Source: Acidihalobacter ferrooxydans
GTDB taxonomy: Bacteria > Pseudomonadota > Gammaproteobacteria > DSM-5130 > Acidihalobacteraceae
Assembly: GCF_001975725.1 (NCBI RefSeq)
Contig: NZ_CP019434.1
Span: 1,943,486-2,007,485, forward strand
Length of the DNA stretch: 64,000 nucleotides
Direction of reading: 5' to 3'
Under the pieces are notes generated by a model, which did not search any database, was not told the DNA's origin, and worked only from the letters and a program-made list of their open reading frames with translations. How positions within the stretch are numbered: position 1 is the stretch's first letter; the number at the start of each line of letters is the position of its first letter. The translations under genes were made by a program, and so were the position numbers. Shown here piece by piece: positions 38,118-46,349 of this stretch.

Positions 38118-38965
38118 TGTGGCACAAACCCACCACGCTGGCCGACGCCCTGACACTGCTCGCCGAAGCGGCCAAGCGCCCGTGCGTGATCGCCGGCGGT
38201 ACCGACCTGATGGTCGAACGCCAGCTCGGCAAAACGGTCACGCCCGAAGCCTGGCTCGACGTGAGCGCCCTGAATGCGCTGCATGAAATCGACGCCGCCC
38301 CGGATACCTTGCGCATCGGCGCCGCCACCTCGCTGCGTACCGTCGCCCGGCACGCCGACGTGCAGGCCCGCTGGCCCATGCTTGCCGCCTCGGCTGCGCT
38401 GACCGGCGCTACCCCGATCCAGAACCGCGCCACGCTGGGCGGCAATCTCGTCAACGCCTCGCCCGCCGCCGACAACCCGCCCGTGCTGCTGGCCTACGGC
38501 GCCGAGATCGAACTCGCCAGTGTGCGCGGCATCCGCCTACTACCCCTCACCGAGTTCTATACCGGCTATCGCCAGACCGTGCTCGCCGCCGACGAACTGG
38601 TCATCGCCGTGCGCCTGCCGACGCCGCCAGAGAACGCCCGGCACTACTACCGCAAGGTCGGCACGCGTCAGGCCCAGGCCATCGCTAAGCTCAGCCTCGC
38701 CGCGCTCTACGAGTTGGACGCCGCCGGCAAAATCACCGCCATGCGCTGCGGCATGGCCAGCGTCGCCGCCACGCCTGCCGCGCTGCCGGGGCTTGCCGCG
38801 TGGCTGCGCGGCCAGACACCTGCCACCGTCGACCCCGCTGCGCTGCGCGCGCAGCTCGCCCTTGAAATCACGCCTATCGACGATATCCGGTCCACACGCG
38901 CGTATCGCCTGGAAGTTGCTGCGCGATTGATCGAAGATTCACTCACCGACCTTTCCGATCATTGA
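38117..38965 (+). CDS. Xanthine dehydrogenase-family FAD-binding subunit
   Basis: 282 residues (CoxM/CutM type). FAD contacts in AGGTDLMVERQLG near residue 30 and in TPIQNRATLGGNLVNASPAAD near residue 100. The C-terminal CO-dehydrogenase flavoprotein domain ends in TRAYRLEVAARLIEDSL. Starts on TGATG shared with the FeS subunit stop. With the genes at 34398 and 37665 it forms a complete molybdenum hydroxylase. Confidence 0.93.
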   Translation: MWHKPTTLADALTLLAEAAKRPCVIAGGTDLMVERQLGKTVTPEAWLDVSALNALHEIDAAPDTLRIGAATSLRTVARHADVQARWPMLAASAALTGATPIQNRATLGGNLVNASPAADNPPVLLAYGAEIELASVRGIRLLPLTEFYTGYRQTVLAADELVIAVRLPTPPENARHYYRKVGTRQAQAIAKLSLAALYELDAAGKITAMRCGMASVAATPAALPGLAAWLRGQTPATVDPAALRAQLALEITPIDDIRSTRAYRLEVAARLIEDSLTDLSDH

Positions 38966-38975
38966 GGAATTCACC

Positions 38976-39551
38976 ATGCAAACTGCCCTGCTTGAAAAAA
39001 CCTATGTCGACGTTCCGCTGGTGGACGCCACAGTCGAGAACATCGCGCCCTATGGTCTGATGATCGGTGACAGCGTGCACAAACCCGGTCTTTCCATTCC
39101 GTTCTACCGCGGCAGCGTCGAAGAAGGCGAAAACCTCGACTTCGTCTACAACGAACGGGCCGTCGTGCGCACCGCGCGCATCTCCCACCGCAGCCCCGAA
39201 ATCATCTGGCTGGAGCGTCATACGCGCATGACGCAACTTTTCGTCGGTCTCGGCAGCACGCCCTTCGTCATGGTGCTCGGCAAGCCGAACCTGGAGGACA
39301 AGCTGCCCGTGCTTGAAGACGTGGTGGCCTTCCGCATTCCGCCGGGCCACGGCATCATGATCCATCGCGGCACCTGGCACGATTTCCCGATGGCCTTCGA
39401 AGGCACACCCGTCACCGTGCTGACCATGAACTCCCAGGAAGTGGTCGAAGCCCTCGCCGCCGCCAGGGAACCGGCCGACATGGACACCGGTGACGTGTAC
39501 AAGATCGACATCGCCAAACACATGGGCAAAACTTTGCGGGTGCCGTTCTGA
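38976..39551 (+). CDS. Ureidoglycolate lyase (AllA)-like protein
   Basis: 191-residue cupin-fold protein. Ureidoglycolate lyases release urea and glyoxylate in the last step of allantoin breakdown. Matching features: WLERHTRMTQLFVGLGSTPF and HRGTWHDFPMAFEG, with conserved histidines. Longer at the N-terminus than E. coli AllA. GAGGA site precedes the start, 10 nt after the FAD subunit gene. No allantoinase or allantoicase is present in the window, so the true substrate may be a different ureido acid produced by this cluster. Confidence 0.75.
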   Translation: MQTALLEKTYVDVPLVDATVENIAPYGLMIGDSVHKPGLSIPFYRGSVEEGENLDFVYNERAVVRTARISHRSPEIIWLERHTRMTQLFVGLGSTPFVMVLGKPNLEDKLPVLEDVVAFRIPPGHGIMIHRGTWHDFPMAFEGTPVTVLTMNSQEVVEALAAAREPADMDTGDVYKIDIAKHMGKTLRVPF

Positions 39552-40035
39552 GGTTTTTGGATCGAGCATGCACATCGACGTAACCATGAGGCCTGATCAC
39601 GCATCGGGGTTGTCTGGCCTCGGCGCGCGCTCCCGCTGGAAGAGAAGCTGGGAAAGGGAGAGCTTTGCCCGGTTTTTGCCGGTTGCACCGAGTGACGAGT
39701 ACGCTTTGACCCCATTGCTGTCGACTGGCACGGCAATGCGCCAAAGATCGCCTGTCCCAGCGGGCAACCGTACGCCCGCTCGCCGGAACGGGGCTCGCGG
39801 CCACGCGCTTCCTGCGTGGAGCCGCTTGGCCGGCATCCTGTCGGCCATCCCCGCTCAGTCTCAGCCGCACGCGCGCACGGCAGACGATCAAGGGAAACCG
39901 AACGTCAAAGGCCCAACCTTTCATGCCGGTTGGACCGACGTAAAAAGCCTGACATCAGGCGCTTCAAGCCTGGCTCGACGCCACGTCAGGCGTCTGCAGG
40001 TATTTTCCATTTCATAATAATCGAGGGCAAAAACA
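39552..40035. other. Intergenic region without a recognisable gene
   Basis: 484 bp after the AllA-like gene. Short frames on the plus strand have no ribosome site and no family resemblance. A loose inverted repeat (CCTGACATCAGGCG...CGCCACGTCAGGCG region near 39950-39995) is the only structure I see. Confidence 0.4.
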
Positions 40036-40290
40036 ATGAGAAACATCTTTTTCTTCGACACCATGCTGACCCCGAAGATCATCACGGTGGTGTACTGGTT
40101 GGTTCTGCTGGGGGTGCTGTTCTTCGGCCTGAGCATGATGTTCGGGGGATACGGGGGCTTTACCGCAGGAAAATTTTTCATGGGTCTGGTCTATATCATC
40201 GGTGGCGCCATCGGCGTTCGCATCTATGCGGAGTTGCTGATCGTGCTGTTTAAAATGAACGAAGCCCTGCAGGAAATGCGTCACAAGTGA
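40036..40290 (+). CDS. DUF4282 small membrane protein
   Basis: 84 residues: a short N-terminal FFFDTMLTPKII, then two membrane helices (about 15-35 and 45-70) and a charged C-terminus. This is the DUF4282 pattern (domain of unknown function, two helices). GAGGG precedes the start at a good distance. Not obviously linked to the catabolic cluster. Confidence 0.8.
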   Translation: MRNIFFFDTMLTPKIITVVYWLVLLGVLFFGLSMMFGGYGGFTAGKFFMGLVYIIGGAIGVRIYAELLIVLFKMNEALQEMRHK

Positions 40291-40493
40291 AATGATCGCC
40301 CATCCGCATCAACGAGGAGAAAAGAGGGTAAACCCTGCGGTATGTGCCGTCTGGGCCGACACAGTCGGCTCGACAGCGGCGGCCGCGGTTCCCTGGTTTC
40401 ATCGTGCACCTGGCAAGGTTTGGCTCCAGCCGCGCCTGAAATGCTCGATTCAAGCGCATCGAACCGGTAGCGGTCACGGTTTTTGTCCTGCCC

Positions 40494-40590
40494 GAAGTCT
40501 GTCGGAGCGGGAAGCTCATGGCGAAGCAAGCGGGAAACGGCCCCATCATCTCATTGCCGCAGCCGATGGTTTCCCGGCTCGACAGACTTC
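40494..40590. repeat. Inverted-repeat element, possible decayed MITE
   Basis: Ends GAAGTCTGTCG (40494-40504) and CGACAGACTTC (40580-40590) are perfect inverted repeats of 11 bp, extended imperfectly by GAGCGGGAA/TTTCCCGGCT. The string AGTCTGTCGGA also occurs in the end of the element at 45929, so the two may be related. Confidence 0.5.
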
Positions 40591-40765
40591 CAGCCTGGTT
40601 AATGCCTTGCCTAAACCCGGCATCTCGGGTGCGCTTCTTTCGCCCCTTTCTTTGCGTGCTCAGCGAAAGGATCTCGCATGCCGCGCCCTGCCTTCGGCAG
40701 ATGCCGGACCGATCATATCGCGTGAAACCAAGTCATCCTGCCTAGATAAAACACATAAAAACAAT

Positions 40766-40801
40766 TTGTTGAATAATTTTTATAACGTTAAACATCACTA
40801 T
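40766..40801 (+). promoter_or_regulatory. AT-rich promoter/operator region of the ring-opening operon
   Basis: TTGTTG followed after 17 nt by TAAACA is a weak sigma70-like pair. It overlaps a near-palindrome centred on AACGTT (TTTATAACGTTAAAC), which could bind a regulator. No regulator gene is found in the cluster. Confidence 0.35.
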
Positions 40802-40841
40802 ACTCAGCCCAACCTGCTCAATACCTGCGAGGCCTAGACCC

Positions 40842-41939
40842 ATGCGCGTCATCGCCCACCGCTTCCCGACCACCGGCCCGAGCGACGTATCCGGCCTTGC
40901 CACCCAGCTCGACGCCGGCGAACTGCGCGCGCAAGACATCCTCGCTATTATCGGCAAAACCGAGGGCAACGGCGGCCTCAACGACTTCACCCGCGAGCTG
41001 GCGACGCGCGCGCTGGGCGACCTGCTCGCGCCCCAGCTCGGCTGCGCGCCCGCCGAAATCGAAGATCGCGTCGTGCTGTCCTTCTCCGGCGGCACGGAAG
41101 GCGTCACCAGCCCGCATCTGCTCGTGCTCGCACGCACCGGCGAACCACTCACCACGCCGCGAGCCGAAAAGCGCCTCGCCGTCGCCACCGGCTACACGCG
41201 TGCCTTCGAGCCATGGGAGGTTGGCTATCGGCCGATGATTGAGGAAACCGCGCGCGTGGTACGCGAACTGATGCGGGAACTGAAAATCGACGATCCCGCC
41301 GACGTGCATCTGGCGCAGATCAAGGGCGCGATCCCGGATGCGGACGAAGAACAACGCGCCGCCGCCGAAGCCGAGGGACGCCCGCTGCGCAGCGACATGG
41401 TCGGCTCGCGCGCCGCCTCCGCGCTGGGCGTGGCGCTGGCGCTGGACGAAGTGGCGGAAGACAGCATCGGCGACCGCGTCGTGTGCCGCGACTGGTCGCT
41501 GTACTCCACCCGCGCCAGCGTGTCGGCCAAACCGGGCCTGCTGCGCTCGGAAATCACCCTGCTCGCCAACTCCGCCTGGTGGGACGGCGACCTCGTCATC
41601 GAGCACGGAGTGATGCGCGACATTATCGATCTCGACGCCATCCGCGCAGTGCTTGCCCGCCTCGGCCTGGAAGCCCCCGGCCAGCTCGCGCCCGAGCAGA
41701 CCGCGCGGCTGGTGGGCCTCTTCGCCAAATCCGACGCCGACCCGCGCAACACCATCCGCGGCCGCCGCCACACCATGTGGACCGACGCAGACATTTCCGA
41801 CATGCGCTACTCGCGCTGCGTGGTGGCCGCCCTGCTAGCCGGCGTGACCGGCGAGACGGCGGTATATGTCTCCACCCGGGCCGAACATCAGGGGCCGCTC
41901 GGCGGTGGCCCGGTGGCCATCATCGCACGCGCCGAATGA
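40842..41939 (+). CDS. Ring-opening amidohydrolase (cyanuric acid hydrolase/barbiturase family)
   Basis: 365 residues. The family hydrolyses cyclic ureides: AtzD/TrzD open cyanuric acid, Bar opens barbiturate. Three pseudo-symmetric units each supply a Ser-Lys pair. Visible: Lys39 in AIIGKTEGNGG; Ser82 in SFSGGTEGVTS; Lys in HLAQIKGA; the middle Ser region with GSRAASALGVALAL; and the C-terminal HQGPLGGGP. Sequence alone does not separate cyanuric acid hydrolase from barbiturase. It overlaps xdhC by ATGA and leads the run xdhC-atzG-atzE-like, so its product is probably passed to the AtzE-like amidase. Confidence 0.88.
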   Translation: MRVIAHRFPTTGPSDVSGLATQLDAGELRAQDILAIIGKTEGNGGLNDFTRELATRALGDLLAPQLGCAPAEIEDRVVLSFSGGTEGVTSPHLLVLARTGEPLTTPRAEKRLAVATGYTRAFEPWEVGYRPMIEETARVVRELMRELKIDDPADVHLAQIKGAIPDADEEQRAAAEAEGRPLRSDMVGSRAASALGVALALDEVAEDSIGDRVVCRDWSLYSTRASVSAKPGLLRSEITLLANSAWWDGDLVIEHGVMRDIIDLDAIRAVLARLGLEAPGQLAPEQTARLVGLFAKSDADPRNTIRGRRHTMWTDADISDMRYSRCVVAALLAGVTGETAVYVSTRAEHQGPLGGGPVAIIARAE

Positions 41940-42910
41940 ACAATCCCGCCCGCCAGTTTGTCGCGCAGCCCGTCGCCGAAGCACTGATCGTGCGCGTGCG
42001 CGGGTCGGCGCCGGTTGCGGTCGGCAACAGCATGCGCCTGCTCCGCGACGGGCGCTGGGACGGCACCGTCGGTGGCGGACACCTGGAACACGCCTTGCGC
42101 GATTCACTGCGAACCCTCGCCGGCGACACCGCCGCCCCGCGGCGCTTCGACTTCACCCTCGGTGCCGGCAGTGACCAGTGTTGCGGCGGGCGCGTCGAGG
42201 CTTGCGCCCTGCCGATCCCGCCCCTGTTCGGCGCGCTGTATGCGCCCGGTGCGGCACGCGTCTACACCGTCAACGGCACCGCGCTCAGTCTCGCCGGCGG
42301 CACCACCGCCGACGGTCGCTGGCGCGGCGCGCCCGCCGCCCGCGCCGCGCTCGCCGGCGTAAACGAAGCAGGCTATAGCCCCGACGGGCACTGGTTCGTG
42401 CTGCCCGCCACGCCGCGCACGCCGCTATGGCTGTTCGGCGCCGGTCATGTCGCCCGCGCGCTGGCCCGCTGCGCTGCCGAGCTGGATTTCGCCATCGACG
42501 TCTTCGACGCGCGCGACGAATGGGCCGATCCGACCGCCTTCCCTGACGATATCCGGCTGCACCGCGAGATCGAACCCGCCGCGCTGGCGCAACCGCCGCG
42601 TACTGCCGTGATCCTCGTGATGACCCACAGCCATACCCTGGACTACGCCCTGCTCGAACACTTCCTGCCGCAGCCGCTCGCCTATCTCGGCGTGATCGGC
42701 AGCCGTTCCAAGGCCACGCGTTTTTACCATGCGCTGCAACGCGACGGTCATTCGCTACCACCGCAACTGCACATGCCCATCGGCCTGCCGGGTCTGGGCA
42801 AACGCCCGGCCGAAATCGCCATCAGCGTGCTCGCCGAACTCCTTGCCCTGCGCCAGCGCGACGCCGGGCAAACCGCACCCACACACAGACCCACGCAAGG
42901 ACTCTCATGA
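41936..42910 (+). CDS. xdhC: XdhC-type molybdenum cofactor maturation protein
   Basis: 324 residues. XdhC binds molybdenum cofactor, promotes its sulfuration and inserts it into xanthine dehydrogenase-type enzymes. N-terminal domain with the Cys pair in GSDQCCGGRVEA and TVGGGHLEHALRD; C-terminal Rossmann domain starting PLWLFGAGHVARALARC and containing VILVMTHSHTLDY and GVIGSRSKATRF. Starts by ATGA overlap with the amidohydrolase gene and ends in the same way with the next gene. Serves the hydrolase encoded 4 kb upstream. Confidence 0.92.
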   Translation: MNNPARQFVAQPVAEALIVRVRGSAPVAVGNSMRLLRDGRWDGTVGGGHLEHALRDSLRTLAGDTAAPRRFDFTLGAGSDQCCGGRVEACALPIPPLFGALYAPGAARVYTVNGTALSLAGGTTADGRWRGAPAARAALAGVNEAGYSPDGHWFVLPATPRTPLWLFGAGHVARALARCAAELDFAIDVFDARDEWADPTAFPDDIRLHREIEPAALAQPPRTAVILVMTHSHTLDYALLEHFLPQPLAYLGVIGSRSKATRFYHALQRDGHSLPPQLHMPIGLPGLGKRPAEIAISVLAELLALRQRDAGQTAPTHRPTQGLS

Positions 42911-43089
42911 CACCCGAAGAACTGGACGCCTACATCGACCTCACCGCCGCGCAGCAGAAACTGACCATCGAGCCGGCCTGGCGCGAATCCGTGGTCACGT
43001 TCTATCAACTCGCCGCGCGCATGGCCGAGGTACTCGAAGGCCACCCGCTCCCGCCGGAAGAAGAACCGGCCCCGGTGTTCACGGCATGA
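42907..43089 (+). CDS. AtzG-like small protein (DUF4089)
   Basis: 60 residues, GatC-like in build. AtzG binds and stabilises the amidase AtzE (1-carboxybiuret hydrolase), as GatC does for GatA. The helical block AYIDLTAAQQKLTIEPAWRE and VTFYQLAARMAEVLEGHPLP are typical of DUF4089. It overlaps both xdhC (ATGA) and the amidase gene (ATGA), so the two partners are translated together. Confidence 0.85.
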   Translation: MTPEELDAYIDLTAAQQKLTIEPAWRESVVTFYQLAARMAEVLEGHPLPPEEEPAPVFTA

Positions 43090-44477
43090 GTGCGCTGCCC
43101 AAAACCGGCGTTGAACTGGCCGCGGCGATCCGCGCCGGCGAGTTGAGCGCCACCGAAGCCACGCAAGCCACACTGACACGCATCGAGCAGCACAACCCCG
43201 GGCTCGGCGCCTTCACTGACATCACCGCCGAACGGGCGCTCCGTGAAGCCGCCGAGGTCGACCGCCGACGCGCGCGTGGCAGCGAACCCGGTCCGCTGGC
43301 CGGCGTGCCCTACGCGGTCAAGAACCTGTACGACATCGAAGGCATGACCACCCTCGCCGGCTCCAAAATCAACCGCGACGACCCACCCGCACGGGAAGAC
43401 GCCACCCTCATCAGCCGCCTCAAACAGGCCGGCGCGATTCTCTGCGGCGGCCTCAACATGGGTGAATACGCCTACGATTTCACCGGTGAAAACGCCCACG
43501 TCGGCCCCTCGCGCAACCCGCACAACCCTGCCCACATGACCGGTGGTTCCAGCGGCGGCAGCGGCGCTGCGGTGGGCGCGAATCTGGTGCCCCTTGCGCT
43601 GGGGTCGGACACCAACGGCTCGATCCGCGTGCCCGCCTCGCTGTGCGGCATTTTCGGCCTCAAACCCACCTTCGGACGCCTGTCGCGCGCCGGCAGTTTT
43701 GCCTTCTGTCCGAGCCTCGATCACCTCGGCCCGCTGGCGCGCAGCGTCGCCGATCTGGCCGCAAGCTACGATGCAATGCAAGGCCCGGACATACGCGATC
43801 CGGTCTGTCAGAAGCGCTTGCCGGAGACGACCGCCGAACAGCTTGGACAAGGCGCCGACGGCCTGCGCATCGCCGTCGCCGGCGGCTACTTCCGCCAGCA
43901 GGGCACCCCCCAGGCATTCGCCGCGGTCGAGCGCGTCGCCCGCACGCTGGGCGTCGACACCGAAGCCGAATTGCCCGAAGCCGGCCGCGCCCGCGCTGCC
44001 GCCTATCTCATCACCAACGCCGAAAGCAGCAATCTGCATCTCGACCGTCTGCGCGCCCGCGCCGCAGACTACGACCCGGACGTGCGTGACCGCATGCTGG
44101 CCGGCGCACTGCTTCCTGCTGACTGGTATCTGCAAGCGCAACGTTTCCGTCGCTGGTATCAACATGAAGTACTGCGCGTGTTCCGCCGCCACGACGTTCT
44201 CATCGCCCCGGCCACGCCGATGACCGCGCCGCCCATCGGCCAGCGCACGATGACGCTGGAGGGGCAGGAAATGCTGGTGCGCCCGCATCTTGGCCTGTAT
44301 ACCCAGCCGATTTCCTTCATCGGTCTGCCGGTGGTGGTGGTGCCGGTACAGACGCCGGGCGAACTGCCCATCGGCGTGCAGATCATCGCCGCACCATGGC
44401 GCGAGGAACACGCCCTTCGTGTCGCCGCGCAACTCGAAGCCGAAGGCTTCACCGCGCCCGAAGCCGCACTGGACTGA
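43086..44477 (+). CDS. AtzE-like amidase (amidase-signature family)
   Basis: 463-residue amidase-signature hydrolase. Catalytic triad: Lys in [12 protein letters not shown] (near residue 79), cis-Ser and nucleophile Ser in [16 protein letters not shown] (near 152-176 region). Annotated AtzE proteins hydrolyse 1-carboxybiuret formed after cyanuric acid ring opening; here the partner could equally be a ureido acid such as ureidomalonate. The start overlaps the AtzG-like gene. Frame is open far upstream but only this start gives the domain. High GC and strong codon bias like its neighbours. Confidence 0.88.
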   Translation: MSALPKTGVELAAAIRAGELSATEATQATLTRIEQHNPGLGAFTDITAERALREAAEVDRRRARGSEPGPLAGVPYAVKNLYDIEGMTTLAGSKINRDDPPAREDATLISRLKQAGAILCGGLNMGEYAYDFTGENAHVGPSRNPHNPAHMTGGSSGGSGAAVGANLVPLALGSDTNGSIRVPASLCGIFGLKPTFGRLSRAGSFAFCPSLDHLGPLARSVADLAASYDAMQGPDIRDPVCQKRLPETTAEQLGQGADGLRIAVAGGYFRQQGTPQAFAAVERVARTLGVDTEAELPEAGRARAAAYLITNAESSNLHLDRLRARAADYDPDVRDRMLAGALLPADWYLQAQRFRRWYQHEVLRVFRRHDVLIAPATPMTAPPIGQRTMTLEGQEMLVRPHLGLYTQPISFIGLPVVVVPVQTPGELPIGVQIIAAPWREEHALRVAAQLEAEGFTAPEAALD

Positions 44478-44484
44478 CTCGACC

Positions 44485-44682
44485 ATGCGGGCGTCTGTCT
44501 ATCAGGTGGACAGAGTCCCCCGTCGCCAAGCCAACATGCCCCTATCGGAACGGCCCGGACGAGGCGCTTTCGCCTACGCATCCGACACCCGCGACGCCGT
44601 GCTCGCAACACTTGCCAGCGCTGCCGCACAGCCTGCGCAACGCGCGGGCGCGGCCATGCGCAAACAATCCAATAACGACTGA
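44485..44682 (+). CDS. Possible small protein (65 aa), uncertain
   Basis: An open frame of 65 residues between the amidase and the AtzH-like gene ([20 protein letters not shown] at its start; Ala/Arg-rich). Starts 7 nt after the amidase stop and ends 16 nt before the next start, so its spacing is operon-like, but there is no clear ribosome site and no family I recognise. It may be a chance frame in GC-rich DNA. Confidence 0.3.
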   Translation: MRASVYQVDRVPRRQANMPLSERPGRGAFAYASDTRDAVLATLASAAAQPAQRAGAAMRKQSNND

Positions 44683-44698
44683 AACACGAGACCTGCCC

Positions 44699-45082
44699 AT
44701 GCTCGAAATCAACCGCCCCGAAGTCCTTGCCGAAGTCACCGACGCCTTCGAGCGTTACGAAACGGCTTTGATCAACAACGATGTCGAAGTGCTCGATGAG
44801 CTGTTCTGGAACAGCAAGCACACCCTGCGCTATGGCGTGAGCGAGAACCTCTACGGCTATGCCGCCATCGCCGCCTTCCGTGCCTCGCGCCCATCCCAGG
44901 GATTGCAACGCGAACTGGTCAACACCACCCTCACCACCTACGGTCACGACTTCGCCACCGCCAACACCGAATTCCTGCGCAACGGCGGCGCGGTACACGG
45001 CCGCCAGAGCCAGACCTGGATGCGCACGTCCGAGGGCTGGCGCGTGGTCGCCGCGCACGTCAGCCTGATGCCCAAGGCGTGA
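44699..45082 (+). CDS. AtzH-like protein (DUF3225, NTF2/SnoaL-like fold)
   Basis: 127 residues. Members of this family accompany AtzE/AtzG in many genomes. Features: [21 protein letters not shown] (N-terminal helices of the NTF2-like cone), [21 protein letters not shown] and the terminal [20 protein letters not shown] strand pair. AtzH of the triazine plasmid is an amidohydrolase of another fold in some reports, so only the genetic association is firm; catalytic or chaperone role unknown. Last base pair overlaps the GTG start of the next gene. Confidence 0.75.
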   Translation: MLEINRPEVLAEVTDAFERYETALINNDVEVLDELFWNSKHTLRYGVSENLYGYAAIAAFRASRPSQGLQRELVNTTLTTYGHDFATANTEFLRNGGAVHGRQSQTWMRTSEGWRVVAAHVSLMPKA

Positions 45083-45678
45083 TCGGCGCGGTCATCCTTG
45101 CCGGCGGTCAATCGCGCCGCTCAGGCCGCATCCACAAAGCCTGCCGCCTCCTGCCCGGCGAACGCCGCAGCTGGCTAGACCGCCAGATCGATGCTCTGCG
45201 CGCGGCCGGCATCATACGCATCGTGCTGGTGCTCGGTTATCGCCCGCGGCGCGTGCTCACCTGCCTGCACCGCAACGTGTCAGTCGTGAGCAATCCAAAC
45301 CCCGAGCGCGGTGCCTTCGCCGCTCTGCAAAGCGGCCTGGCAAGCGGTCGCGGCGACCGTCTCATCGTGCCGCTCGATACCCCCCTGCCCAACGCCATGC
45401 GACTGCGCCAACTGATCAAAGCCCTACACGGGGTCGACGCGGCGCTGCCGACCGATCGCCGCGGGCGCGGTAGTCATCCTGTGGCACTGACCGACGGGTA
45501 TGCGCAAGGTCTACGCGCGATTGCGCCAACCGGCCCGGACGCACGGCTCGACCGCCAACTGCATGCGCTGAGCCCGCAACACTGCCGACGATTGCGCCTG
45601 TATGCGTCATCCCAACGACACAACCTCAACACACCCCGAGCCTGGCGCGCCTACCTGAACCGTCGTCGCGGCTTGTAA
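45079..45678 (+). CDS. MocA/MobA-like nucleotidyltransferase
   Basis: 199 residues, starting at GTG overlapping the previous stop (GTGA). N-terminal [20 protein letters not shown] corresponds to the nucleotide-binding loop of the NTP-transferase family, with [17 protein letters not shown] carrying the metal aspartate. Near a molybdenum hydroxylase and xdhC, a MocA-type role (cytidylylation of molybdenum cofactor) is the natural guess. The GxxxRxGxxK loop has an extra spacing and the C-terminus is Arg-rich, so it is a divergent member. Confidence 0.7.
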   Translation: MIGAVILAGGQSRRSGRIHKACRLLPGERRSWLDRQIDALRAAGIIRIVLVLGYRPRRVLTCLHRNVSVVSNPNPERGAFAALQSGLASGRGDRLIVPLDTPLPNAMRLRQLIKALHGVDAALPTDRRGRGSHPVALTDGYAQGLRAIAPTGPDARLDRQLHALSPQHCRRLRLYASSQRHNLNTPRAWRAYLNRRRGL

Positions 45679-45749
45679 AAGCGTACCGGGATAGATTCGC
45701 TCCAGACCGTAGATACCAGCGCTGCTCAGATTGCCACCCGGCGAACCCG

Positions 45750-45895
45750 TTTAACAGGCTGTTGTTGTCTACTCATGCGGCACGCCAGAGCGTTAAAATC
45801 GGGCTCTTGTGCTCATTTACGCGCTGTAAACTGCGCTTTTTCGCCCGACAATCCTTCTCTCGCACTCGCCTGAGCAACAACAACAGCCTGTTAAA
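45750..45895 (-). repeat. MITE-like element, family 2, with perfect ends
   Basis: 146 bp, bounded by perfect inverted repeats TTTAACAGGCTGTTGTTG. The interior (on the minus strand) contains GGATTGTCGGGCGAAAA, TTTACAGCGCGTAAATG and GGCGTGCCGCATGAG, shared with the copies at 13601 and 60208. No reading frame. No obvious target duplication. Confidence 0.88.
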
Positions 45896-45928
45896 GCACG
45901 CCATTTCACTCGCGTAATGTTAGCCAGC

Positions 45929-46099
45929 CTAGGAGCCTGTCGGATTTGGAAAGAATCGGCTGCGGCGGTGGGATAATGGGCCCATTTCCACGCTCTTTTT
46001 CGTCGAATAGAACCACTATTGTCCTCAAAAGAGAGCGAGAAACTGGTCACCATTCCCCACTCGCCTCGCTTCGATCCTCCAAGTCCGACAGACTCCTAG
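45929..46099 (+). repeat. MITE-like element, family 3, with IS1182-like ends
   Basis: 171 bp. Ends are inverted repeats GAGCCTGTCGGATTTGGA and (inverted) GAGTCTGTCGGACTTGGA, each preceded by CTAG. The IS1182-like end at 24353 also follows CTAG and reads CAGCTTGTCGGACTTGG. The interior has no open frame of note. Probably a non-autonomous derivative mobilised by such a transposase. Confidence 0.75.
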
Positions 46100-46302
46100 C
46101 CAGAAGCCTTTACCGCAAACACGTCCGGCGCCGCGAAACGGCAAGCAGGGCCGTGTCTACCGTCCGTTTTCCCGAGGGGTATAAACAAGTGCAAGAACCG
46201 TCATTTATGCACGAAATCAGGGCCGACAGCGCCCTCAAGCCTGCGATAACTCCTGTTATCCATATGTTTTATATACATAATTAAAACTGGCTGGTATTTT
46301 GC

Positions 46303-46316
46303 TTGACGTGTATCAA
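46303..46316 (+). promoter_or_regulatory. FNR/Anr-like palindrome before the permease gene
   Basis: TTGACGTGTATCAA fits TTGAT-N4-ATCAA with one mismatch. It is only 34 nt before the start codon, too close for classical class II activation, so it may be coincidental or act as a repressor site. TTGACG could also be read as a -35 element. Confidence 0.3.
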
Positions 46317-46349
46317 GTGAGTGTTTCAATGCCCAAGTGAGACTTTGAA

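Larger units (their letters stand above)
40291..40841. other. Intergenic region with inverted repeat and AT-rich promoter zone
   Basis: 551 bp. Contains an inverted-repeat structure (40494-40590, listed) and, from about 40740, an AT-rich stretch that should hold the promoter of the next operon. A 181-residue open frame covers it but lacks family resemblance and ends before the next gene; I do not call it. Confidence 0.45.

Noticed and set aside
40292-40837. 181-codon frame before the ring-opening amidohydrolase
   Set aside because: Its content covers an inverted repeat and an AT-rich promoter zone; no family resemblance.
43005-44486. 493-codon open frame opposite the AtzE-like gene
   Set aside because: No start context or homology, whereas the amidase signature is on the plus strand.
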